Positions 19,654 to 28,643 of a stretch of 64,000 bases of DNA are shown here, one piece after another. The stretch is from positions 1-64,000 of the forward strand of contig LLEY01000223.1 in assembly GCA_001414485.1 (NCBI GenBank), given 5' to 3'. A program made the position numbers and the translations under genes. The notes beneath the pieces are model-generated. The model did not search any database. It was not told where the DNA came from and saw only the letters and a list, made by a program, of their open reading frames with translations. The stretch comes from Calycina herbarum (taxonomy: Eukaryota > Ascomycota > Leotiomycetes > Helotiales > Pezizellaceae). Position 1 is the stretch's first letter; the number at the start of each line of letters is the position of its first letter.

Positions 19654-21843
19654 ATGCCGGACGCCGAGGCTCAGTCTACTCACACATCGACTAATGACAA
19701 GAACACCACCTTGTACTCAAACCATTCATCCGTGATTTCTTCAAATGGCAACAATAATGTAGTTGTCCGTTCCGAAAATGGAGACAACAATCAGGAAGAA
19801 GACACGATTGACTATGTTTCTGGATGGAAACTCGCCATCGTCATTGCCAGTATCGCTTTGTCCTGCTTTCTCATGCTTCTAGACACAATGATCATCAGCA
19901 CTGTAAGTCACTTTGAGGTGAAGAAATGTTGCAACTGAAACATCACTGACGACTGCTACTTGCGCAAAATTCTAGGCCATCCCTCGAATCACTGACGAAT
20001 TCAACTCACTTCTTGACGTTGGGTGGTACGCTAGTGCCTATCAGTTCGGGAGGTGAGCAGTCCCTTTTTTCTTCCTTTTATGGTACTAGAACTGATTCGG
20101 AACACAGTGCTGCTCCCCAACTTCTTACCGGTAAAATTTACACGCATTTCAGTAACAAGGTTCGGGAAGTTTGACACCTCATATATATCCTTCGCTGACA
20201 TGAACACCCAACAGTGGTCTTTCCTCGTCTTTTTCGGGATTTTCGAGCTTGGCTCGGTCCTCTGTGGTGCTGCCATCTCGTCAGTTATGCTGATTATTGG
20301 AAGAGCCATCGCCGGATTTGGTGGTTCGTATGATACCATTCTAAAACATAATCAACACTAAGCATTATTAGCTGCGGGAATTATCATAGGCGCTATTACA
20401 ATTATTTCGAGTTGCGTACCATTAGAAAAACGCCCAGGGCTGCTCGGGATAACAATGGGATGTGAGTATTATCTTCAAATATTGGACATGCCTAGCGAAT
20501 ATGGTTTTCAAGACCCTTCTAACATTTCATACACAGTCAATCAATTGGGACTTGTTGCTGGACCGATAATTGGAGGCGCGTTCACTTCTTACAGTGACTG
20601 GCGGTGGTGTATGTCCTCCATCCCCCTTCTGCTCCCCTCGTAAATGATTCTAACATATCAAGGCTTCTATGTCAATCTACCTGCCGGGGCTGTAGCTGCC
20701 ATCGCCATCATCCTGCTTCGTATTCCAGAGCAAACGCGTAAGCCAAGTGCTATGACGATTTTACCGAAGCTGCATCAGTATCTTGATCTTGTAGGCTTTT
20801 GTCTGTTCGCTCCGGCAGTACTCCAACTACTACTCGCCCTCCAATATGGCGGCAACCAATATGCGTGGAACTCGTCAGTCGTGATTGGTCTGTTGTGTGG
20901 TTCTGTTGTTACTTTTGTTGTTTGGTTTTTCTGGAATCGCTACAAGGGGGAGGACGCATTGCTCCCCCATTCTATGATTAGTCAAACTGCAGTCTGGGCA
21001 TCAGGAGTCTACCAAGGCTTTTTGATGGCCGCTGTATATGGAGGGATTTATTTTCTCCCGATATATTTTCAGGCCATCAATGGAGCGAGTCCTATGTTGA
21101 GTGGGGTCTACCTTCTTCCCACGATCCTGCCTCAGCTTGTCATGGCTGTATCCTCGGGAGCCATCAGTAAGTTGCCATCCGCGCGTCACAAGAATAGTTA
21201 CTTACGTCTCTCCCAGTATCAAAAATGGGTTATGTAATACCCTTGGCATTTCTCTCTTCGGTTTTCCTATCTATAGCCAGCGGTTTGTACTCGCTGCTAC
21301 AACCGGGAAGTCCCACCGGAGAATGGGCAGGCTTCCAAATAATTGGTGGTATAGGTTCTGGAGCTGGTCTGCAAGTGGTAAGTATCCCCTCGAGTGATAT
21401 CATCTTTGGGTTTTGACTAACAGGGACTTCAACAGGCCATCATTTCCATCCAAGCTGTTGTGCGACCAGAGGAGCTGTCTTCGGCAATGGCTTTCTTGAT
21501 TTTCGCTCAGTCTCTAGGCCCCGCAATTGCCCTTACACTGTACAATGTAATCTTTTCAACAAGCCTCCGGTCACAGCTAATCGAGAGAGCACCGACGCTC
21601 GACTCGAAAGCAATAATATCTGCCGGAGCTACAGGATTCAAGGTCATTGTGCCACAAGCTGAGCTCCCTGCCGTTCTGGTAGCTTATGCAAACAGCATCG
21701 ATAGGACTTTCTATCTGGTGGCTGCTATGGCCGCAGCTTGTGGCATTTGTTGTTGGGGTATGGGTTGGAATGATATCAGAGTGAAGGAGTCTCAAGAGAG
21801 TGATGGGTCGGTGGAACATGGTAAGTCGGAAGTGAAGGTTTAA
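19654..21843 (+). CDS. MFS efflux transporter, 14-helix (DHA2-like) family
   Basis: Nine exons join in frame to 573 residues: 19654-19902, 19976-20052, 20108-20159, 20215-20323, 20372-20461, 20537-20608, 20663-21166, 21217-21377 and 21436-21843. All introns are 48-75 nt with GT...AG ends. A polar, Asn-rich N-tail (1-65) precedes helix 1. The signatures [51 protein letters not shown] and DWRWCFYVNLP are those of drug/toxin pumps of the 14-helix group. It probably exports the cluster product across the plasma membrane and may protect the producer. The last intron has two possible acceptors (21423 and 21435). The second fits the branch point and the family better. About 300 bp of featureless sequence separate the stop codon from the pogo insertion. 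Confidence 0.92.
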
Positions 21844-22144
21844 TGCTGCTTTGCTGGAATCTTTCAATTGCTGGTATAGGGCCTAGAATAGACTGGATAA
21901 TATCTAAAGGGGGGTAATAAGAAGTGTTTACTCAAGAAGGTGTGGAAGCTACCCAAATCAACTCCAGGCATCCTTAAGTAAGGGTGCATTTCGAATATCT
22001 TGAAACTGTGCTGGAGTTTCCGATGATTCAATTGGTATCTAGCTTCAAGCAATCTTTTAAGTAATCGCCGGAGAGATAAGCTCGTGTCAGAAATCAGGTG
22101 ATTTGGGGGCCAAATCTTGGTGCTTAATAAGCCCTTGGAACATA

Positions 22145-22204
22145 ACGTACTTGATAAGTAAGCGGTCCGGACAAGTACGCGGTCCAGCACCCCTACCAAA
22201 ATAC
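22145..22204 (+). repeat. Left TIR of element E
   Basis: It starts ACGTACTTGAT and contains AAGTA(A/C)GCGGTCC twice, 17 bp apart. Several CA and TG dinucleotides remain, in contrast to the interior. Confidence 0.9.
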
Positions 22205-23947
22205 CGCGTTCTACACTTTGAACTAAGATAACTCAACAACTAACTATCAAAATGTCTAATATAGAAGGACGAATTATACTTGCTCTTTAGGCCTATCGGC
22301 AGAACCGATTTTCAAGCTTACGAGCCGCTGTACGCGCGTACGATGCTCTATATATAACCTTACGTTAGCGGAACTAAGAAACCCCTTCTCGATCCGATTT
22401 TACCTCTCCTAACCTAAAACTTACTTAAACCGAAGAAACCGCACTTGTTAAATAGATATTATCTATAGATACGTATAGTATGCCTCTAATAAAGGCTCTT
22501 ATATAATAGATAGCTGAAATACTTCTTATAGAACACGTTTAGAACGCGTAAGCTAAACGACTCGAAATAGGTAAACGCTAGGTATATAACTTTATAACCT
22601 AATATCTTAAACTTAAATTATAATATAATCGAAAGTACGATTATTAGCGAGTAAAATACGAAGATTCTAATGTTATTAGAGCCTGGTTTCAGCTTATATA
22701 GAATATAATTATAAAATATAGAATTCTAGATAAGGATATATATAACTTTGATAAAACAGGCTTTTAGATAGAAGTAATTTCTACAGCAAAAGTAATTATA
22801 GCTATAGAGAGGAATCGTATAGTTACGGTTTAACCTAGAAATTATAAATAGGTTATAGTTATTAAGTTAGTTAATTCTACTAGATAGGTTCTTCTAGTAA
22901 TAGTTATTTTCAAAGATAAGATATAATAAAAGAGCTAGTTTAAGACCTTACCTCTTAATTAGATAATTAGAGTTAGTAAAAACAGATAAACAATAGACGA
23001 ATTAGATCTTACTTAGCTTAAAAAGGTCTTTAATCTATATATATAAGATCGTATAATTAGAAGATATTAACTCCTAATACTTAATAGCTATAGAAGTTAT
23101 ATTATAGCCGAATTCGACTAGTATTACTTATAAAACTCGATTATTATATTATATATACCTGCTTACTTATCCTATATCTTATAACCTCTAGATATTAGCT
23201 GTTTTTCAGTCTTAAAACGATCGTACAGGCGAGCTATAGAAGAGCTTATATAAGCTGGAATTAATTATATAGAAAAGAACGACTTCTTAGACTTATATTT
23301 ATAAGCTCGTACGACTACGTTTAGTTCAGCTATAATTCAGAGTGGTTTTAGAGTAACTAGCCTAGTTTCTTTCGATCTAGATTAAGTACTATCACGGTTA
23401 TATATTTAAATATAGACACTATCGCCTCTTCTATTACCTGCTTAAGCTCTAGACTCTTAGATCTCTAAAACACCGTATAATATTACTAAATTATAGCTTT
23501 AGACTAAGGCAGTTTAAGGATTAATTCGTTATTATATGTAAAGCCCTCCTAGCCCAACTGTTTAAGTAGTAAACCAGCTAATTAAAAGCTGTTAAATAGC
23601 TATATATAGTACAACGATTCTTATAGCTGAGAATTAGAGATTACGAGCCGTAAACGAGAAAGTATAGAAGAAGAGACAAAAAAAGAAGTCGTACGTAGGT
23701 AAGGGAGGGGCTTTAAGTGCTATAGAGGTTTAGGAGGCTTAAACCTAGTTAAGAACTGAGGTAGAAGTGGGAATCTAAGTGGTTTAGCAACCTGAGATTA
23801 GCGTATCGAATCGTGTGCCACGGATGTGTAGTATATGTAGATCATTAGAACACACCGCTCGTACATGCCTAGAGCGCTAATAAATCAATTGAACTAATCA
23901 GGAAGTTAATATTTAATGTGGTTGATTTTTAATAAAATAATAAGTGC

Positions 23948-24006
23948 TATTTTGGTGGGGGTGCTGGACCGCGTACTTGTCTGGACCGCTTACTTATCAA
24001 GTACGT
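23948..24006 (-). repeat. Right TIR of element E
   Basis: This is the reverse complement of the left TIR with about two differences, and ends ACGT before the TA target site. Confidence 0.9.
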
Positions 24007-24008
24007 TA

Positions 24009-24349
24009 TTTAGACTGTTTGTCCGTATGGACAACTTAGACTCGTAATCATCGAATCCATCAATACACAGATCAAAACCATCACTTCCATCCCCCATTCT
24101 TGACAGCTCGCAGTGTCCTGAAAAGGCGACACATCGCTCGTTGCCCTAAATATCTAAGGTAATTCTGGGAAATTACACTGAATACTTTGAACAATTGTGC
24201 CTGGTGGAATTAGCCCGGCGTATTTCTTGAGGTCACGGAAAATATGTTGTGTAACTCTACCTACCTTTGACTGATAGCACACAGAATAAGGCTGCACGCC
24301 AATATCGTCTCGCAAATTGACAATTCTTCAACCATACACCTGCTGAGCG
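24009..24349. other. Intergenic region before the J-domain gene
   Basis: Composition is normal, no gene is seen, and it joins in composition to the DNA left of element E. It should hold the promoter of the J-domain gene. Confidence 0.35.
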
Positions 24350-24364
24350 ATGCCAGTTACAATC

Positions 24365-24715
24365 ATGGAGGATTATTACTTCATCCATGAAGTGACCGAA
24401 AATGCCACCCCCAAGGTGATCAACCGACCTTATAAGCGGCTGGCGTTGAAGCTCCACCCGGATCGCAATAATCAGCACAATGCGACTGAAGCTTTCCAAC
24501 TGGTAAGTTCATTCCCTGCCTCCAAAAAGATGGCTCTCTCAAAGGCGATGTATGCTAAAATTCAATGAAAGTTAGGAAGAGCATACGAAACGTTGAAAGA
24601 CCAAAGCAAACGGCGGGATTACGACCACATCTACCCCTCTATAAAACGGAAGCCGGGCACCTCTCGAACCCCACAAACACCCCGTCCACCACCTACAGTA
24701 CTAGACGGGAAGTAA
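24365..24715 (+). CDS. Small J-domain (DnaJ-like) protein, probably truncated
   Basis: Two exons, 24365-24502 and 24572-24715, are joined by removing a 69-nt intron (GTAAGT...AAAG) and give 93 residues. An in-frame ATG at 24350 would add five. The order is DYYFIHEV, a helix, the HPD motif in LHPDRN, AFQLLGRAYETLKD, KRRDYDHIYPSIKR and a Pro-rich tail that stops early. HPD marks a Hsp70 co-chaperone. In proteins of this type that I know, a longer charged C-terminal region follows IYPSIK, so this copy looks cut short by the stop at 24713. It borders transposon debris and may be a decaying or partial copy. It is unlikely to be part of the metabolite pathway. Confidence 0.7.
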
Positions 24716-24803
24716 TGGCCCACTTCCTGTCCGACCGCCAAAATCCCAAAAACACCAAAACATAAATTCATTTGTGTAAGTGTTCGTCACATGTAATGCC
24801 CCT

Positions 24804-24824
24804 GGGGCTAACACGGTTAGCTCC
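24804..24824. repeat. Short hairpin
   Basis: GGGGCTAAC and GTTAGCTCC are inverted around a three-base loop, with one G-T mismatch. It could be a transcript hairpin or the end of a small element. Confidence 0.5.
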
Positions 24825-24888
24825 CAATCGCGCTGTAAATAAGGCCTGGATAAGTATATTGTATTATGCCCCTGCACGCTCTCAAACG

Positions 24889-24961
24889 CTCGCTCCTGAG
24901 GCTATTCGTAAAGCCTTCGACGAATCAGGAGCGAGTATTTGTGTGCCGCTCCGTAAGGAGC
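24889..24961. repeat. Pair of neighbouring hairpins
   Basis: CTCGCTCCTGA (24889-24899) and TCAGGAGCGAG (24925-24935) are perfect inverted repeats and enclose a second pair, ATTCG (24904-24908) and CGAAT (24921-24925). Just downstream GCTCC-GTAA-GGAGC (24948-24961) forms another perfect stem. No gene explains them. A foldback element or MITE remnant is possible. Confidence 0.55.
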
Positions 24962-25299
24962 AATGGTGATATATTTACAAAAGCTAATCCATAGAGCGCC
25001 ACGTGCCGGATACGGTAGGACGTAAATAAATCACAACGAACCCCGGTAAATAAGCCTTGTATCCTTCTATCAGCGTCCAGAGCTACCAGCTCCCGCTCTG
25101 CTAGATTCCAAGGCTCTCCATGTCCTATTCGGTCCCCCGCTCGGGTCAATTGCAGGGTGGGAGGGATGGAAATCGTAAAAACCGTCGTTTTTGGAATAGG
25201 TGATGCTATAGCTAAGGTACAGACTTTCCCTTGCTCAAGTGCTGCCCAAGGAAAGCTGATGCTTACGTAAGCTTCTACCACTCCACAAAAACAACTCAT
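24925..25299 (-). CDS. Unrecognised 124-codon open frame
   Basis: This minus-strand frame begins at the edge of the AT-rich DNA and ends inside the hairpin region. The middle (IPKTTVFTISIPPTLQL, GEPWNLAERELVALDADRR) reads like real protein rather than random sequence, but I recognise no family or domain. It could be a fragment of a repeated element, or chance. Confidence 0.2.
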   Translation of the reverse strand: MSCFCGVVEAYVSISFPWAALEQGKVCTLAIASPIPKTTVFTISIPPTLQLTRAGDRIGHGEPWNLAERELVALDADRRIQGLFTGVRCDLFTSYRIRHVALYGLAFVNISPLLLTERHTNTRS

Positions 25300-25445
25300 A
25301 TATTATTAGTTAATTAGAAGCCAGAAATCCCTAGTATTTTGTATAAAGCAAGTGTATATATATATAAACAATTTTATTAACTTTTTATAAAGGGTTTCTA
25401 TACTCCTTAGCTCTAATATTTAGTATACCAGCTATCTACTATAAT

Positions 25446-25858
25446 TATAACGAAACCGGTATCTAACTAACAAAAGGTATCGAGTTTAACAGTTAGTATA
25501 TAGGAAAGAAGACAACTATTAGGTTATGTTAACTTAGAGGTAAACTCGTTACTTATATAGAGTCGTTAAAGCTAAAAGGTATTAATAACTATATAAACTA
25601 AGTTAAGTACAAAGCTCCTATCTAATAGCAGACGTGCTAGTCTTATATAGAACCTTCGTTCCTTATACTAGCTTACTAGCCTAGTCGCTCTGTCGCTGCT
25701 AGACTACTAGACTTGTCGCCTTATCTAGCGAGCTTTTGTTATATAATAATAACTAAAGGAAATCCCCGGATCGCTTAGATAGTCTAACCGATCTCTATTC
25801 GCTATAAGTCTATAGATATGCTTAACCTTGTTGCTGGAATCGCTTAGAATCAGTAACA
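25446..25858 (-). mobile_element. LTR remnant of the gypsy-2/gypsy-3 family, inverted (possible solo LTR)
   Basis: Read on the minus strand, the second half matches the LTRs at 32174 and 42093: the AGCACGTCTGCTA and AGATAGGAGCTT blocks, then CGAGTTTACCTCTAAG, ending GTTTCGTTATA. The first half (starting TGTTACTGATTC) is unlike either. No adjoining internal region and no target-site duplication are visible. Confidence 0.5.
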
Positions 25859-25862
25859 CGTG

Positions 25863-25900
25863 ATCTAGAACATTCTAGAATTGTAAATTTGTATATAAAT
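25863..25900 (+). promoter_or_regulatory. Heat-shock-element-like trimer followed by a TATA box
   Basis: GAA (25868-25870), TTC (25873-25875) and GAA (25878-25880) occur at exact five-base spacing, the heat-shock factor consensus. TATATAAAT follows at 25892-25900. It may be the promoter of an LTR that preceded the gypsy-1 gag region. Confidence 0.35.
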
Positions 25901-26000
25901 ACATCTTTTCTCTTCCTTTATTTAAGAGGTTTAAGATATAATAAAAGTATTTTTTTATACAACTCTTTTTACTCTCTACAAAGGATTATAATATCGACCG

Positions 26001-26466
26001 GATTCTACGCTCGTAATAGCTAGAAGATCTTACACTTGTAACAGTGTGATTACGACCCTTCTCCTCCGCCTATAACGGCCCCTCTTCCTATAAACGGATC
26101 CCTCGAGCATCTCTGTGTCTGTAACGACTTATCTCCTCGAAAGACACGCCTGTAACGGCCTATATAACCTTTTTTATAACCTCTCCCTACCTTCTCCTCC
26201 TTCCTTTCCGATAATACAATAGCCGACACTCGAAGTGGTTGTAGTAGAAAAGGGAAGACACCTACTAGCTCGTCTCGAACCGAGTCTTAATAACCGGATA
26301 ACACCCCTAGAGTCGCCCCTCCCTTGCCTGCCTCCCCTGCGATAAGCGAGCCTCCTACGGACGAAAACGTTCGTTTACGGGCTGAAATCCTCTCTTTACG
26401 TACACAACTCTACTAAACCCCGTTACCTATAAACCACCCTAACAACCCTCTCCCGAGCCGCGAGTA
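26001..26466. other. Probable upstream gag/leader region of gypsy-1, left of element F
   Basis: This cytosine-rich, partly RIP-spared sequence ends at the insertion site of element F. Across the element the sequence resumes with gag-like DNA. No retrovirus-type motif is readable here, so the link to gypsy-1 is inference. Confidence 0.35.
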
Positions 26467-28641
26467 ACCGATATCCCGGCCTCGTGCACGGTCCTGGCAA
26501 AAGCCCGCCGAAAAACCCCTCTTTTTACCTCGACTATTATCACTTTAACTATGGCTAGAATAGACAAATCTCATCAGATTAACTTAGCGGTAGCAGCAAT
26601 TGAAAGAGGAGAGTATAGCAATTTTACTAAGGCAGCTAAGAAGTATAGGTGTAACCGTACTGCTATCTTACGGAGGATTAGGGGCTTGACTATAACACGT
26701 AAAGACGCTACTGCCTTTTACTACTAAGCACTTACTAAGGAGTAAGAAGAAGTCTTAATTCGATAGATTAATAACCTTATTAATCGAGTAATACCCCCTA
26801 CGTCTTTAATTATTAAGAACCTTATAGAAGAGATATATAGGAGCGCGGTAGAGAAGAACTAGACTAGGTAATTTATCCGAAGACATAAGAACAGGTTATA
26901 TAGTAGCTATCTTAAGAATATTAAGAACTTAAGAGTAGTAGCTAAGTATACTCCTATGTTTATACTCTTCTTTACCTTAGTATTATATACTTTTTCTCCT
27001 CCTTGTCTTAATTTAAGTATAAAAGCTAATATTGTCTTATTTTCTCTAGCTTATATAAGTTATCGAGAAATATAATATAACTGCTGATAACCTATACAAC
27101 TTTGACGAGAAGGGATTCCTTATAGGATTTAGCTGATCTATAAAGCGTATTATAAGTCTAGAAGCGTATATATTAGGCCGGGTTATAAAGAATAAGTAGG
27201 ACGGTTCTTAAGAGTTTATTTCTCTACTAGTATATGTCTCGGCTATTAAGAGAGCTATCCCGCCGCTTCTTATTTATAAGAGCGCGTTAGAAGACTTATA
27301 GAGCTTCTAGACAGAGGATGTTAAAGAAGACAGAGCATATTTCAGTTTATTAGAAAACAGCTAGTTATTAAACCAGTTTAGTCTAAAGTAGCTAGAAGAC
27401 GTCTTTAAGAGATATATAAAACCGAAGAGCGTAAGAGTATACTAGCTGCTTCTTATAGACGGCTACTCCTTATATATTAATATGAAATTTATCGACTTTG
27501 TATTCTGCTATTATATTATTATTATTATCCTTCCTTCTTATACTATATATCGGCTCCAGCCTCTTAATATAGGCCTCTTCTAACCTCTCGCTATATTCTA
27601 TAGTAATAAGCTAGAAAAGCTCCTTACTACTTCCGATGGATTAGTCTTTATATCTAAGAGATTTTTCTATAAGATGTTTAAGATAGCCTAGGATCTTATA
27701 TTTATAGAATATAACATTATATATACCTTTAAGAAGGCTAGAATCTAGCTAATTCAGAGTATAAAGATAGTTGCTTAGGTGACAAAGCCTGCCTCGCTAG
27801 TTAAGGAACCTGTTAAAGACATGAAAACACCTCTTATATTAAAAGCTATATAACACGCGTTCTTAGACTTTGAAAAGTCTCTATCTAAGCTTAAGACATA
27901 TAAGGTCTTTACTTCTATACGTACTCTTTCCTCTTAAGTCTCTATTCTTAAACACGAGAACCAGGGGCTACGAATAGCTATTATTCTTAAGAATTAGAAG
28001 AGAAAGAAGAGTAAGAGACTTAATCTTTGCAGGGAAATTAGCTAGGGAGTAGAGGTATACTCCCCTAGGAAGGTTATATAAGCTCGAGAGTATCAGGCTA
28101 AGGAAGAAGAGGTAAGGGAGGCTAAAGAACAGGCAAAGGAAGAGAGGAGAGAGATAAGAAAGGCGAATACTCTTAAGAGACAACGTAAGAAGGAAGAATT
28201 AGCTAATAAGAGAGCAGAAACCTAGCTCTATAAGGAGCTGGCTACTGTAACTCTAAAGGTCTTAAAACAGATAAAATATATACGTGTTCTACGAAAAAGG
28301 ACTACTCTACATATGTCTTAAGTTAAGAAAGGAGCTAAAAAGGGACAAAAAGAGCTGGAAAAGCCAACTTTAATACTTAAACTTAAGATTAGAGTTCTAG
28401 CTGAAGTAGTAGCTCTATAATTAAAGGAAACTAGGTTAGAACAGTAGATTAGGCTGCTACTCCGTGCCCGTGTATAGTTTTTTATACTTATTCTCTAATT
28501 AACTACCTTTTATTTATATCTCTACTTAATTATATATAAATTTAATAAGTGGTTATTATGATATATAACTTTTAATATAGTAGGTAACATTCCGAGGGAG
28601 CGGGCTTTTACTAGGACCGTGTACGAGGCCGGGATATCGGT
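26467..28641 (+). mobile_element. Larger pogo-type transposon (element F), RIP-degenerate
   Basis: The 2175-bp element is flanked by TA (26465-26466, 28642-28643). Its inverted ends of about 42 bp begin ACCGATATCCCGGCCTCGT. The right copy carries extra C-to-T changes. A frame from 26551 (MARIDKSHQINLAVAAIERG, then an HTH segment ending RRIRGLTI) resembles the N-terminal helix-turn-helix of pogo transposases. It then breaks into stops. A purine-rich segment near 28000-28450 encodes the basic, coiled tail typical of this group. Confidence 0.8.
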
Positions 28642-28643
28642 TA

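Larger units (their letters stand above)
22145..24006 (+). mobile_element. Pogo/Fot1-type transposon with intact 60-bp TIRs and RIP-mutated transposase (element E)
   Basis: The 1862-bp element is flanked by TA on both sides (22143-22144, 24007-24008). Its two ends are inverted repeats of about 60 bp that differ at about two positions. The interior from 22252 opens with MSNIEGRIILAL and continues with CENP-B/pogo-like HTH and DDE-type segments (YNFDKTGF near 22745, STAKVI, SFDLD near 23375). Dozens of stops interrupt it, so it is non-autonomous. It sits at the right edge of the metabolite cluster and splits the normal-composition island. Confidence 0.88.

Noticed and set aside
21864..22199. 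111-codon minus-strand frame
   Set aside because: It runs from MFS 3' DNA into the TIR of element E and resembles no protein.
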